The notes: generated by a model not told the origin, from the letters alone. Positions 14,984 through 23,994 are shown, numbered from the stretch's first letter. The stretch is 41,252 nt of DNA from JAFGTP01 sp964498725 (GCA_964498725.1 CAZCHS010000018.1:1-41252), one strand, 5' to 3'. Translations and numbers: made by a program.

Positions 14984-16236
14984 TGGACAAAAAAAGCAAG
15001 ATAAGGGGAATTTTTGCGAAAAGTTTACTGACGCTGCTTCTGCTGATGACAGCAATATTTGGCCAGGACCTGTTCATGACCGGTTATGTACGGAATTACA
15101 CTGGCGCGCTGCTGAGTAATGGCGGTGAATATTCCATTATTCAAAACACGTTTAACCTGAACATCAAGCACAGCAAGGGCAATGTTTCCTTCAAGACTAC
15201 CCCCTATATTTACCAATATAGTGACAGGCGTCAGGATATCGGTCTGCGCCAGGCGTACATGGATATCTATTTCAATGCCATTGATCTGCGGGTGGGAAAA
15301 CAGCAGGTCATCTGGGGTAAAGCTGACGGTGTATTCATCACTGACATTATTTCTCCCAAAGATATGAGCGAATTCCTGCTGCCGGATTTTGAAGAAATCA
15401 GAATGGGCGTCACTGCTGTGAAGGCGAATTATTATCGTGGCAATCAGACCTTTGAATTGGTCTGGCTGCCGGTTTTTGAGCCGACTTTGATGCCCGATGA
15501 ATCTTCCCGCTGGCGGCCGGAAATGCAATTTCCGGCAACACCGCAGTTTGACAATTCACAGCGTGAAGTGACAAAATCCCTGGAAAACAGCGAGTGGTTT
15601 GTCAAATATTCAGCCCTTACTTCCGCCATTGATTTTGAGATAATGGCCGGTTACGCCTGGGATGATGATCCCACTATGCACATTGAAAAAATTATTGATC
15701 CGGAGACCAGGCAACTGACAGGACTGAATGTCATTCCTCAGCATCACCGCTTGTCAATCGCCGGTGGTAGTTTCAGCAGCACGCTGGGGCCAATTGTTCT
15801 GCGCAGTGAAGGCGCTTTTTATGCCGGGAAATATTTTAATACTGCCGACCCGGCTGCCAGCCAATCGGTTACTGAAAAAAACTATCTCCATTACCTGGTG
15901 GGCATTGATTACACGTTTATGGATATCAATATGAGCGGCCAGTTTATTCAGCAAAGTATTCTTGATTACGATTCTATGATCGACCAGGATGAATTCGAAA
16001 ACACCATGACATTTTTGATGCGAAAAGATTTTTTGCGGGAAACCCTGACACTGGAACTCTTTTCCTACATCGGTCTGAACAATAATGACGCCCTGGTGCG
16101 TCCCGGAATTTATTATGATCTCTATGACGGCTTTGAACTGTTGGCAGGGGCCAACCTGTTTTTCGGCGATGACGGCCGCTTCGGCCAATATGGCGACAAT
16201 GACATGCTGTATGTAAAATTGAAATATAGTTTTTAA
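14983..16236 (+). CDS. Outer-membrane beta-barrel protein (DUF1302-like)
   Basis: A 417-residue exported barrel. I start it at the GTG at 14983, which overlaps the previous stop (TAGTG) and has GGGGGAT 5-9 bases upstream; an ATG at 14947 would extend it inside the LolA-like gene and spoil the signal peptide. After the signal ('LLLMTAIFGQ') the chain alternates polar/aromatic strand residues, contains 'DLRVGKQQVIWGKADGVFITDIISP', typical of the DUF1302/porin-like family, and ends in 'LKYSF', a barrel-insertion signal. It completes an inner-membrane / periplasm / outer-membrane transport set with the two preceding genes. Confidence 0.85.
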   Translation: MDKKSKIRGIFAKSLLTLLLLMTAIFGQDLFMTGYVRNYTGALLSNGGEYSIIQNTFNLNIKHSKGNVSFKTTPYIYQYSDRRQDIGLRQAYMDIYFNAIDLRVGKQQVIWGKADGVFITDIISPKDMSEFLLPDFEEIRMGVTAVKANYYRGNQTFELVWLPVFEPTLMPDESSRWRPEMQFPATPQFDNSQREVTKSLENSEWFVKYSALTSAIDFEIMAGYAWDDDPTMHIEKIIDPETRQLTGLNVIPQHHRLSIAGGSFSSTLGPIVLRSEGAFYAGKYFNTADPAASQSVTEKNYLHYLVGIDYTFMDINMSGQFIQQSILDYDSMIDQDEFENTMTFLMRKDFLRETLTLELFSYIGLNNNDALVRPGIYYDLYDGFELLAGANLFFGDDGRFGQYGDNDMLYVKLKYSF

Positions 16237-16256
16237 TTATAAAAAAGGAAATAAGA

Positions 16257-16601
16257 ATGATCGTTACAAAAAAATTAGATCAAACTCCAATAATGGATAC
16301 CGCGCACAATGTGGATGCGAGAAATCTCTACAGTACTGAACACGCCATGGTGACAGTGATAACACTCAAACCCGGTCAGTCTTTGAAAAAACATATAACT
16401 CCGGTAGATGTGGCTTTTTATGTTTTGAAAGGCGAAGGAATTGTTCAGGTCGGCGATGAAAAAATGACAATATCCGCCAATACGCTGGTGGAAAGCCCTA
16501 AAGATATTTTACACTGCTGGTATAATGAAAGTGATGAAGACCTGGCTTTTATGGTGATCAAAGCGCCGAGGCCGGAAAAGAAAACCATATTTATTGGTTA
16601 G
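16257..16601 (+). CDS. Cupin domain protein
   Basis: A 114-residue single-domain cupin. The two motifs are visible as 'HITPVDVAFYVLKGEGIVQVGDE' and 'VESPKDILHCWYNESDE'. The usual first-motif histidine pair is reduced to one histidine, and the second motif contains one, so metal binding may be weak or altered. AAAGGA precedes the start. It follows the barrel gene after 20 bases, so it probably belongs to the TetR cassette. It could be a small-molecule isomerase, an oxygenase or just a sensor; the sequence does not decide. Confidence 0.8.
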   Translation: MIVTKKLDQTPIMDTAHNVDARNLYSTEHAMVTVITLKPGQSLKKHITPVDVAFYVLKGEGIVQVGDEKMTISANTLVESPKDILHCWYNESDEDLAFMVIKAPRPEKKTIFIG

Positions 16602-16707
16602 AGAAACAAAACCCAAATGCACTTTATAAATATGAGAAAAACCGTAACGTTTATTTTAAAGCTGCATCTAAGGGTAATAGTTAAAATAATAAACAAATGG
16701 AGTTAAT

Positions 16708-17451
16708 ATGTATCATTTAAAAGATAAAATAGTGATTGTTACCGGCGGAGCCTCAGGAATTGGCAAAGAGACAGTTAAATCCTTTATTGACAAAGGTGCC
16801 AAAGTGGTCATTGCTGATTGGGATGAAAAAGGCGGTAAAGCCGTGACAGCAGAACTGAAAGAAAAAGGCCATGACGTTTTATTTGTTCAGGTGGATGTAT
16901 CCAAAGAAGAATCCGTTAAAAAGATGGTCGATGAAACCGTGAAAAAATATGGCCGCCTGGACATACTGGTCAATAATGCCGGAATCGGAATATTGAAGCC
17001 TATGCACGAAATGGATTATGAAGATTATCATAAAGTGGTTGCCATTAACCAGGACGGTGTTTTCTTTGGAGCCAAGTATGCAATTCAGGAGATGCTGAAA
17101 CAGGGCGGAGGATGTATCATTAATAATTCTTCCATTCTGGGTTTTGTGGGACAGCCCGGCGCTTTTGCCTACAACGCCAGTAAAGGCGCAGTCAACACCC
17201 TGACAAAATCCCTGGCGCTGGAATATGCCGATAAAAACATACGTGTCAGTTCCGTGAATCCGGGCTATATCGAGACAGCTATGGTAAACAAAGAAAAACT
17301 GGGTGATTTTTATGATGAACTGGTGGAAAAACATCCGGTTGGACGACTGGGTAATCCGGAAGAAGTGGCCCATGCCATAGTTTTCCTGGCGGAAAATGAA
17401 TTTGTTACCGGCATAAATCTATTGATTGATGGTGGATACACGGCCCGATAA
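16708..17451 (+). CDS. Short-chain dehydrogenase/reductase
   Basis: A 247-residue classical SDR. The NAD(P) motif TGGASGIG is at residues 12-19, followed by 'NNAG', the catalytic serine in 'NNSSILG' and the Y-x3-K pair in 'AYNASKG'. The aspartate after beta-2 ('VVIADWD') suggests NAD preference. The substrate cannot be read from sequence; the closest general description is a glucose/3-oxoacyl reductase-like SDR. An ATGGAG ribosome site precedes the ATG. A terminator follows. It is about 105 bases from the cupin gene and may be a separate transcript. Confidence 0.93.
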   Translation: MYHLKDKIVIVTGGASGIGKETVKSFIDKGAKVVIADWDEKGGKAVTAELKEKGHDVLFVQVDVSKEESVKKMVDETVKKYGRLDILVNNAGIGILKPMHEMDYEDYHKVVAINQDGVFFGAKYAIQEMLKQGGGCIINNSSILGFVGQPGAFAYNASKGAVNTLTKSLALEYADKNIRVSSVNPGYIETAMVNKEKLGDFYDELVEKHPVGRLGNPEEVAHAIVFLAENEFVTGINLLIDGGYTAR

Positions 17452-17504
17452 TTTCCCATGGACTGAAACCATTATATCTAAAGAAATTATTTTATATATT
17501 CAAC

Positions 17505-17541
17505 CGCCTTCGGAATTCATATTCTGAAGGCGTTTTTTTTT
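17505..17541 (+). terminator. Intrinsic terminator after the SDR gene
   Basis: CGCCTTC (17505-17511) pairs with GAAGGCG (17526-17532), the stem extending inward through GAAT/ATTC, followed by nine T residues. Confidence 0.85.
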
Positions 17542-17646
17542 GATCAACTATTCGTCTATGTATTTTGTCGGCAGTAATATATTTGGACCGGGTTTGGGAC
17601 TGATTATATCTTTAATTATCTCAAAAGGAAGATCAGCTGATTAATC

Positions 17647-18279
17647 TCATTCCAAATCTTTAAATGCGCTCCAGGGTTTGGCAATAAACTCACCGATGCC
17701 GAAATAACCGCGTCCGCCATAGGAAATCGGTTTCAGTTTGGTGACATCAACATTTCCCTTTTCATCCAACAGTGACGGATCAACTTTAGTATCGAGGACT
17801 TCGCCTATAAATTGGCGGTGGGAGCCGATATCATGCATTTGTATGACCTTGCATTCAATGACGACAGGGAACTCCGCCACATAGGGTGCATGTACGGAAT
17901 CGGCTTTCACAGCTGTCAGTCCCAGTTTCTCAAATTTGTTCATATCTCGTCCTGATTTAACCCCCACAAAATCCACAATTTTTATTAAATCTTCCGAAGG
18001 TACATTGACTGTAAAAGCTCTGGTGTTTGTGATATTGTGATAAGAGAGTGTTGCCGGCCGTAATGAAACGGCAATGCACATTGGCCGTGAATTGCAGATA
18101 CCTGCCCAGGAAGCGGTCATAATGTTGGGAACACCGGCCTCATTGTAAGATCCGATTACCAGGGCCGGTTTGGGATGAATGTCTCCGCTTTTTCCTATGG
18201 AAACTTTTTTATTCATGTTTTGCGCCTTTGTCATTGTTATTGTTATTAACAGAACAAATAAAACTAATTTAATTCGCAT
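17647..18279 (-). CDS. Flavin reductase-like (FMN-binding split barrel) protein with signal-like N-terminus
   Basis: A 210-residue protein. From about residue 35 it matches the flavin reductase/flavoredoxin family: 'ALVIGSYNEAGVPNIMTASWAG', 'PMCIAVSLRPATLSYHNI', 'FTVNVPS', 'DFVGVKSGRDMNKFEKLGL' and 'HRQFIGEV'. Unusually, it begins with a clean hydrophobic signal sequence (residues 1-19) ending 'TKAQN', so it may be exported. A second possible start at M22 has AAAGG 8 bases upstream and would give a cytosolic form. It starts one base after the stop of the peroxiredoxin homologue, so the two form an operon. Electron transfer to FMN or another acceptor is the likely role. Confidence 0.85.
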   Translation of the reverse strand: MRIKLVLFVLLITITMTKAQNMNKKVSIGKSGDIHPKPALVIGSYNEAGVPNIMTASWAGICNSRPMCIAVSLRPATLSYHNITNTRAFTVNVPSEDLIKIVDFVGVKSGRDMNKFEKLGLTAVKADSVHAPYVAEFPVVIECKVIQMHDIGSHRQFIGEVLDTKVDPSLLDEKGNVDVTKLKPISYGGRGYFGIGEFIAKPWSAFKDLE

Positions 18280-18280
18280 A

Positions 18281-18790
18281 TTATGCTTCCTTTTTGTTTA
18301 TGTTTTTTATAATACTCAATATTTTTTCAATATCAAAATCTGTAGCATGATCCAGTACTTCCTTTTTTCGCACCACCATGTCATCATCCACCAAAATAAC
18401 CGCCCGTTCGGGGCACCCCCGCTGCCGGTTCAGAATACCAAAGGAATTAGACAGATAGCCGTGGGGCCAAAAATCCGATAACAGCCGGATATTGCGCAGG
18501 GAGATGGTTTTGGCCCAGGTTTTAATTGAGGCCGGTGTATCAGTGGTTATACATAGCGGCAGCACATTAAACCGTAGGAAGCTGTTGTATTTCTTTTCCA
18601 TTATGAGAATCTGCTCCTGGCTGGTTTCCGACCACGCATTAGGGAAAAAATAGAGTAATAATTTTGACCGGGTTTTGCTGCTATAGTCGAATTCACTACC
18701 GGTATGTGTTGTCAAGGAAAAGGATTGGATTTTATCACCCTCATTCCATATTTTTGCTTTGCTTTTACTGAATATTTTTTTGAAAAACAT
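18281..18790 (-). CDS. Peroxiredoxin-family protein lacking the peroxidatic cysteine
   Basis: A 169-residue AhpC/TSA thioredoxin-fold protein. The fold is recognisable from 'GDKIQSFSLTTHTGSEFDYSS', the 'LLLYFFPNAWSETSQEQ' helix start and 'GCPERAVILVDDD'. The canonical P-x3-T/S-x2-C active site reads P50-x3-S54-x2-S57, so the peroxidatic cysteine is serine. The conserved arginine appears kept (R129). Only two cysteines, C80 and C126, exist. It is therefore unlikely to be a normal peroxidase. An AGGAA site precedes the start. It is the first gene of an operon with the flavin reductase-like gene. Confidence 0.82.
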   Translation of the reverse strand: MFFKKIFSKSKAKIWNEGDKIQSFSLTTHTGSEFDYSSKTRSKLLLYFFPNAWSETSQEQILIMEKKYNSFLRFNVLPLCITTDTPASIKTWAKTISLRNIRLLSDFWPHGYLSNSFGILNRQRGCPERAVILVDDDMVVRKKEVLDHATDFDIEKILSIIKNINKKEA

Positions 18791-18867
18791 GATTCCTCGC
18801 GTTTACTTTTGGTTTCAGAGATTTTTTATCGATTTTCAATAGTGTCAATAGTGACATGTCCGGGCTG

Positions 18868-20448
18868 TTAAAATGTTATTCGCGTAAATTTAATTCCCCG
18901 CACACTATATGTCGAATAAGTGAATCCGATAATCGTTCCATTTTGGTCACGAATCAGTTTCAATTTCGAACTGTCGGAAGCCAATTCATCTTTGGCAAAC
19001 TGAATAATTTCCACGGTTTCCAGGCCAATTTCCAGCATCAGTTTATCATCCTTTGAATATATTTTTGCCTGATTGTACAGTTCATCACTGAAATAATCGC
19101 CTGTGATCTGGTCTTTTTCTTCATTGGATAATGGAATTCTCTGAAGGGGAATATAGCGGTGACGACTGCCGTAGGAAGTGTATTGAATGAATCCGCTGTC
19201 GGCAATTTTCAGCCTTGTCATATAATCGGCGGTACAGAATTCACCATCAGCAATCGGTGAAATATAAAAGGCATTTTCAATGGATTCCAGAGTTTTGAAA
19301 CCACCCAGTTCCGGCCTGACAAATTTCTTGCAATTACTAATTTTTGTGAATTTTTTACTCTCTTTGATAGAGGTGAGTTCTTTATTATTGAATTTGTCTT
19401 TCAGGTACAGATCAATGATTTGCAAGGCGTAGGGGCGAACATTTTTATTGCCCAGATTACTTAGCGCGATTACAGCAAAATCTTCAGTTGGAAAAGTAAT
19501 GATAAAGGCCTTGTAACCCACATACCAGCCATCGTGGCAGTAATAATCAAGTCCGCGGTAATTCCCCATAATCAGTCCATAACCGTAATTCCCGCTGCTT
19601 CCGTCATTGAATTTCCCCGGTATTTTCATGTTTTCCAGTCTGTAATTTCCGATTCTGTCGGATTCTACAGCCTGTTGCCACAAATAGAGGTCTTCCACCG
19701 AGGAATAGACAGCGTCATGTCCGACTAGTTGATTGTTGGTCATCCAGTTCACATATTTGCCATCAACTATTTTATAGCCGGCTGCCCGGTTTTGAATGAA
19801 GGTTTTGTCGGAAATCTGGATTTTTGTCTGTGTCATTCCCAGGGACTGGAAAATTTTTTCATTGACGTATTCATGAAATTTTTGTCCTGTCACTCGTTCC
19901 ACGATCAAAGCCAGCAGGGTGTAGGCGGAATTGGAATATTCATACTGCCTGTCCGGTGGAAAACTCAGTCCCTCTTGCCGTTTTAACATTTTCAAAAGCA
20001 TATTGTGGGTATACCATTGCGAAAAAGCAATATCCATCAAGGCATACATATTTTCAGAATCCCGAATACCGCTGGTGTGATAAATCATCTGCTCGATGGT
20101 GATCTCTCCGTAGACTGAATCCGGCAATTCCGGGAAATAATCAATGAGGCGGTCACCGGGCTTGATTTCCTCGTCTTGAATCAGCATGAGAATTGCCACT
20201 GCCGTAATCTGTTTGGACAGAGAGCCGATACGATAAACCGATTGTGGTGTGGCCGGCACATTCAGTTCCAGACTGGCCTTGCCGAAGGCTTTTTTGTAGA
20301 CCATTTTTTTATTTGAGATGACTGCTACTGAAATGGAGGGCGTTGTGTCATTATATTCTTTTGAGAGCAGACGATCGATGGATTTTTCTAAATTATCGCA
20401 GAACAGCGTACCAAATAGAATTAACACAGTGACTAATAATTTTTTCAT
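18868..20448 (-). CDS. Class C beta-lactamase-fold serine hydrolase with C-terminal extension
   Basis: A 526-residue exported protein. I start it at the ATG at 20448, which has AAAGG about 8 bases upstream and a good signal peptide; a longer frame begins at 20475. The serine hydrolase domain shows S-x-x-K in 'IGSLSKQITA', Y-x-N in 'YEYSNSAYTLL' and, in place of KTG, 'CHDGWYVGY'. Family members include beta-lactamases, D-aminopeptidases and esterases. The last 150 residues form a strand-rich extension of the kind often found in D-aminopeptidase-like members. It lies 36 bases downstream of a second hydrolase of the same fold. Confidence 0.9.
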   Translation of the reverse strand: MKKLLVTVLILFGTLFCDNLEKSIDRLLSKEYNDTTPSISVAVISNKKMVYKKAFGKASLELNVPATPQSVYRIGSLSKQITAVAILMLIQDEEIKPGDRLIDYFPELPDSVYGEITIEQMIYHTSGIRDSENMYALMDIAFSQWYTHNMLLKMLKRQEGLSFPPDRQYEYSNSAYTLLALIVERVTGQKFHEYVNEKIFQSLGMTQTKIQISDKTFIQNRAAGYKIVDGKYVNWMTNNQLVGHDAVYSSVEDLYLWQQAVESDRIGNYRLENMKIPGKFNDGSSGNYGYGLIMGNYRGLDYYCHDGWYVGYKAFIITFPTEDFAVIALSNLGNKNVRPYALQIIDLYLKDKFNNKELTSIKESKKFTKISNCKKFVRPELGGFKTLESIENAFYISPIADGEFCTADYMTRLKIADSGFIQYTSYGSRHRYIPLQRIPLSNEEKDQITGDYFSDELYNQAKIYSKDDKLMLEIGLETVEIIQFAKDELASDSSKLKLIRDQNGTIIGFTYSTYSVRGIKFTRITF

Positions 20449-20484
20449 TTTAAGTTGCCTTTTTTTTAAAACCATTTCAAAGGT

Positions 20485-21522
20485 TTAGCGACCATGTGAA
20501 AGGTAAAATTCTGCAATTTTACTGGCCAGCGGTTCAACATCCGGTTCACGGCGATTTGTTAGAATTATGATGGTTAATTTTTCATCAGGATAGCGTTGTA
20601 TGACATTGCGAAACCCGCAAGTGCTGCCGGTGTGTGACATGCGATAGTGGCCCTTGAAATCATCGATTCGCCAGCCGAATCCGTAGCCATTGAGTCCCGG
20701 TTCAACAGTTTGCTCAAATAACTTTTTCGGCAGTAATTTCTCGGTATAAAGGGCCTGATCCCAATTGTACAGATCCTGAACTGATGAATAGATTCCGCCA
20801 TCGCCGAGAACCGCACTGGTGATACTTTGGTCGGAAAAGGGAATGGAATCCGGGGTCACATGATAGCCAAAGGCCCGATTGGGTACCTGGTTCCGGCCCT
20901 CAACAAAAGCCACACTTTGAGTCATTTGCAAGGGGAGGAAAATATTATTTTTGAGAAATTCCGGATAAGACAGCCCTGAAATTTTTTCAATGATCTTCAC
21001 CAGCACAGCATATGCAGAGTTGGAGTACCGGTGCTCTGTACCCGGATCAAAATAAGTGCTGTCCACCTGCATCATCATAGCAAAAACATCTTCGTCATGT
21101 ACTTGCCGGGTGGCGGTATCGGGAATTAAATTTTCATAATCGATCAGGCCGGAGGTATGCTGCAGGAGATGTTGAATTGTAATTTTCTTTCCATATTCCG
21201 GAAAATTAGGAAAAATATCTGTGATTTTATCATTCAATTGCAATTTATTTTCTTTAATCAACAACATAATGCTCATGGCTGTGAATTGTTTGGTCAGTGA
21301 TGCCAATCGAAAGTTGGTTTCCGGTATGACCGGAATTTCATTTTCCCGGTCTGCCATGCCGTAGGATTTGACCATTACCGGTTCACCATCTTTTATCACC
21401 ATAATTGAAGCGCCGGGTTGGTTCCTGGTATAATTGGTGAATAATTGTTCGATTTTTGATTCTTCGGAGGTATCACAGCCAAATAGTAACATAATCATAA
21501 AAAAAAATCCTAAATATTTCAT
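20485..21522 (-). CDS. Class C beta-lactamase-fold serine hydrolase, lipoprotein
   Basis: A 345-residue lipoprotein with lipobox 'LLFGC'. The active-site motifs are S-x-x-K in 'LASLTKQFTA', Y-x-N in 'HRYSNSAYAVL' and HTG in 'MSHTGSTCGF'. An AGAGGTGA ribosome site precedes the ATG. The domain covers the whole protein, without the extension of its downstream neighbour. The two genes form a tandem operon, probably from an old duplication followed by divergence. It is more likely an esterase or peptidase acting on envelope material than a true antibiotic-hydrolysing lactamase, although sequence alone cannot decide. Confidence 0.9.
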   Translation of the reverse strand: MKYLGFFFMIMLLFGCDTSEESKIEQLFTNYTRNQPGASIMVIKDGEPVMVKSYGMADRENEIPVIPETNFRLASLTKQFTAMSIMLLIKENKLQLNDKITDIFPNFPEYGKKITIQHLLQHTSGLIDYENLIPDTATRQVHDEDVFAMMMQVDSTYFDPGTEHRYSNSAYAVLVKIIEKISGLSYPEFLKNNIFLPLQMTQSVAFVEGRNQVPNRAFGYHVTPDSIPFSDQSITSAVLGDGGIYSSVQDLYNWDQALYTEKLLPKKLFEQTVEPGLNGYGFGWRIDDFKGHYRMSHTGSTCGFRNVIQRYPDEKLTIIILTNRREPDVEPLASKIAEFYLSHGR

Positions 21523-21698
21523 ATTTCACCTCTGGATAATTGTTTGAATGAACCAAATGCAGATTGCAAAGCCGCGCTCCCCTAAGTCATAATCAACGGC
21601 TATAATTTGATTTTACATTAGTTATTTTTTGGGTGGATGGCAACAAATAATTTGGAATAAATAATTCAGGTGAATAAGTTTAATTGTTATTTAAAATA

Positions 21699-21840
21699 TG
21701 ATTATTGTGAAGGAAACATGTGAAAACCATGTACAGCCCCGCTACTGTAAGCAATGAGATTTTTCCGATTATGCCACGGAGATCATCTGGAAGGCCGGAA
21801 AAATCGCTGGAATTGCAAGTCAGGATACTTCAGATAGTCA
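21699..21840 (+). promoter_or_regulatory. Cobalamin riboswitch
   Basis: All conserved blocks of the B12 aptamer occur in order: 'GAAGGAAACATGTGAAAACCATG' type opening, GCCCCGCTACTGTAAGC (21736-21752), GCCAC, a CTGGAAGGCCGG stretch and the B12 box AAGTCAGGATAC (21817-21828). Outer stem P1 can form between TGATTAT (21699-21705) and ATAGTCA (21834-21840). It directly precedes a TonB-dependent receptor gene, the usual target. Confidence 0.93.
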
Positions 21841-21876
21841 TTATTGAATTCTTTTCGAGGGTCAAAAAGGATTTCT

Positions 21877-23985
21877 ATGAAATTGATTTATTTTCTGGAA
21901 ACCGTTTTTTGCAAGCGGTTTTTTTATTTTCTAGTAAAATTATTTTCACTACTACTGCTGATAGCCAGCCTCTCTTCGGCGGCAATTATAAACGGTAAGA
22001 TCACTGACAGCAAAGGAAATCCGGTTCCTTTTGCCTACATACGAAACATCAAAACAGACCATGCTGCTTTTTCTGATGAACAGGGATATTTTTCTTTCGG
22101 CAACGGTAATCAAAAAGGGGACACCCTTCAGGTTCAGCGGATTGGTTTTCATACAAAAAAAACTGCCATCACCCGGTCAGATATAAATATTGTTCTCCTC
22201 TCAAAAAACATCAATTTGCAGGCGGTGACAGTTGAAGGCAAACAGGGTAACATAAGATATTCTGCAAATGAACTATTGAAGATTGAAAAATCTTCTGCGA
22301 TTAAATCAATTAATAACCGCGGCATATTCTCATCGATTCCCGGCGCTTATATCAAATCCTACGGCGGTTCAGCCGGTATCAGCACACTGAGTATGGATGG
22401 CGCACCCACCCGGCATACAAAAATTCTGGTCAGTGGATTTGACATCACCAATGCGCAAAACGGACAGGTGGACTTGTCGCAATTGCCGGAAAATTTTATA
22501 GAAAATATCGCCTATGATCCCAATGGATCTTCTGCTTCCGGAAATTCCGGCAGTGAGGGTGTCGTCAATGTATCCCCTTGGCAGAGGAACAGTTCTGTAT
22601 ATTTTGGGCTGGGAAGTTTTGGACAACGGAAATACGGGTTTTCCATGAGCCAAAATTTTTCATCCATTCACCTTAATTTATTGGCGGGAAAATCCCGGGA
22701 TGAAGGTAATTACAAAGGCTATAATCCGGTGGCGGATAAATTCGAAGTGCGAAAAAATAATTACCTGGAAAGAGAATATATTTCCCTGCGCCTGAATGGC
22801 GTGATTACCCAAAATATTTTCAGTAAAGTGCTCTATCTCTACTCCGAACAGGACCGTGGTGTAGCCGGGCAGATATGGTCACCCACACCGGAATCCTATC
22901 GCAGGGACAGTTTTCATTTGTTGGGAACCAAATTAGGCTGGGTGGCCGGTATCGGTTCCGGTTATTTTCGGAGTACCTTACGCAACTCTTTTGACCATTT
23001 TTATAATGCCGCGGAATTTGGCTTTCCCGTGGACAGTAGACATGATGTCCGGACATACCGCCACAAATTAACCCAGAATTTTTGCATAAAAGAAGGACTA
23101 AAATTCATCAGTGCAATGGTTCGGGAGGATGATTACCTAAAAAGCAATGCAACCGGAAGTCATCAGCGTACCACTTATCAATCGATCAATTCCCTTGAAT
23201 GGTCTCGCGGCCGGTTCATGATTATCCCGGGATATAGCTTTAATTATTCACCGGACCTTTTTGCTAAAAGCACCTGGAATTATACCCTTGAGTATATTCT
23301 CAATGTCGCGGTCTTCAGCTCTGTTGCTTTTAATTACGGGCAATATTTTTATTATCCTTCCTTCAATGATCTGTTTTGGCAGCCGGGAGGAAATAAACAT
23401 CTTAAACCTGAAGAAACAATAAATAAGTCCATTAATTTGAAATTGTCAATTTTGGCGAAGGAAGATTTGAAAATAGTAATCTTTGATAAATCCGGTGAAA
23501 ACCTGATCCATTGGTTGCCATCGCAATCCTATTGGCAGCCGAAAAATGTCAAAGAATCGATGCGGCGCGGGGCAAAGATAATATATCATTTTACGGCAAC
23601 GACAATTCCACTATCCGGTTTTGTTAATTACAATTATAATTTTACTGAAGATAAAACAACCGGGAAAGCACTGCTCTATTCGCCGCGTCATTCAGCCGGT
23701 ATAAACCTGGATTATAATTGGAACGGTTGGCAATTTCACTATCAGGGCCATTACACTGATAAACGGGTATCCCGGTATTCATGGCCGGAAAATATTACTC
23801 TCGCGCCATTATTCGAACAAACTTTTGGATGTTCATACGACCATGAGTTTAAATACGGATCAATAACCGGTTCGCTATTGATCGAAAATCTGATGGACAA
23901 ACGATATGAAACGGTAAAAGGCTATCCCGAACCCGGGCGAAGATTTAAACTGCGCATGCAATATTATTTTAAGAAATCAAAATAA
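21877..23985 (+). CDS. TonB-dependent receptor, BtuB-like cobalamin transporter
   Basis: A 702-residue outer-membrane receptor. I start it at the ATG at 21877, with AAAAAGG upstream; no other in-frame start precedes the signal region. After a long signal peptide it carries a carboxypeptidase-regulatory-like domain ('INGKITDSKGNPVPFAYIRN'), then the plug with 'GISTLSMDGAPTRHTKILVSG' and 'GSEGVVNV', and a 22-strand-type barrel ending 'LIENLMDKRYETVKGYPEPGRRFKLRMQYYFKK', the standard receptor C-terminus. A cobalamin riboswitch directly upstream and a BtuG-like lipoprotein gene 9 bases downstream argue that the substrate is a corrinoid. Confidence 0.92.
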   Translation: MKLIYFLETVFCKRFFYFLVKLFSLLLLIASLSSAAIINGKITDSKGNPVPFAYIRNIKTDHAAFSDEQGYFSFGNGNQKGDTLQVQRIGFHTKKTAITRSDINIVLLSKNINLQAVTVEGKQGNIRYSANELLKIEKSSAIKSINNRGIFSSIPGAYIKSYGGSAGISTLSMDGAPTRHTKILVSGFDITNAQNGQVDLSQLPENFIENIAYDPNGSSASGNSGSEGVVNVSPWQRNSSVYFGLGSFGQRKYGFSMSQNFSSIHLNLLAGKSRDEGNYKGYNPVADKFEVRKNNYLEREYISLRLNGVITQNIFSKVLYLYSEQDRGVAGQIWSPTPESYRRDSFHLLGTKLGWVAGIGSGYFRSTLRNSFDHFYNAAEFGFPVDSRHDVRTYRHKLTQNFCIKEGLKFISAMVREDDYLKSNATGSHQRTTYQSINSLEWSRGRFMIIPGYSFNYSPDLFAKSTWNYTLEYILNVAVFSSVAFNYGQYFYYPSFNDLFWQPGGNKHLKPEETINKSINLKLSILAKEDLKIVIFDKSGENLIHWLPSQSYWQPKNVKESMRRGAKIIYHFTATTIPLSGFVNYNYNFTEDKTTGKALLYSPRHSAGINLDYNWNGWQFHYQGHYTDKRVSRYSWPENITLAPLFEQTFGCSYDHEFKYGSITGSLLIENLMDKRYETVKGYPEPGRRFKLRMQYYFKKSK
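21899..21930 (+). terminator. Terminator-like hairpin inside the start of the receptor gene
   Basis: AAACCGTTT and AAGCGGTTT form a 9-bp stem (one T-G pair) with loop TTTGC, followed by TTTTATTTT. It lies 59 bases after the riboswitch, but 22 bases inside the open reading frame (codons 8-18). It may be the riboswitch expression platform. Confidence 0.6.
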
Positions 23986-23994
23986 GGAGAAAAA

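Noticed and set aside
18281..18790. Functional AhpC/TSA peroxidase
   Set aside because: The peroxidatic cysteine position is serine and only two unrelated cysteines exist.
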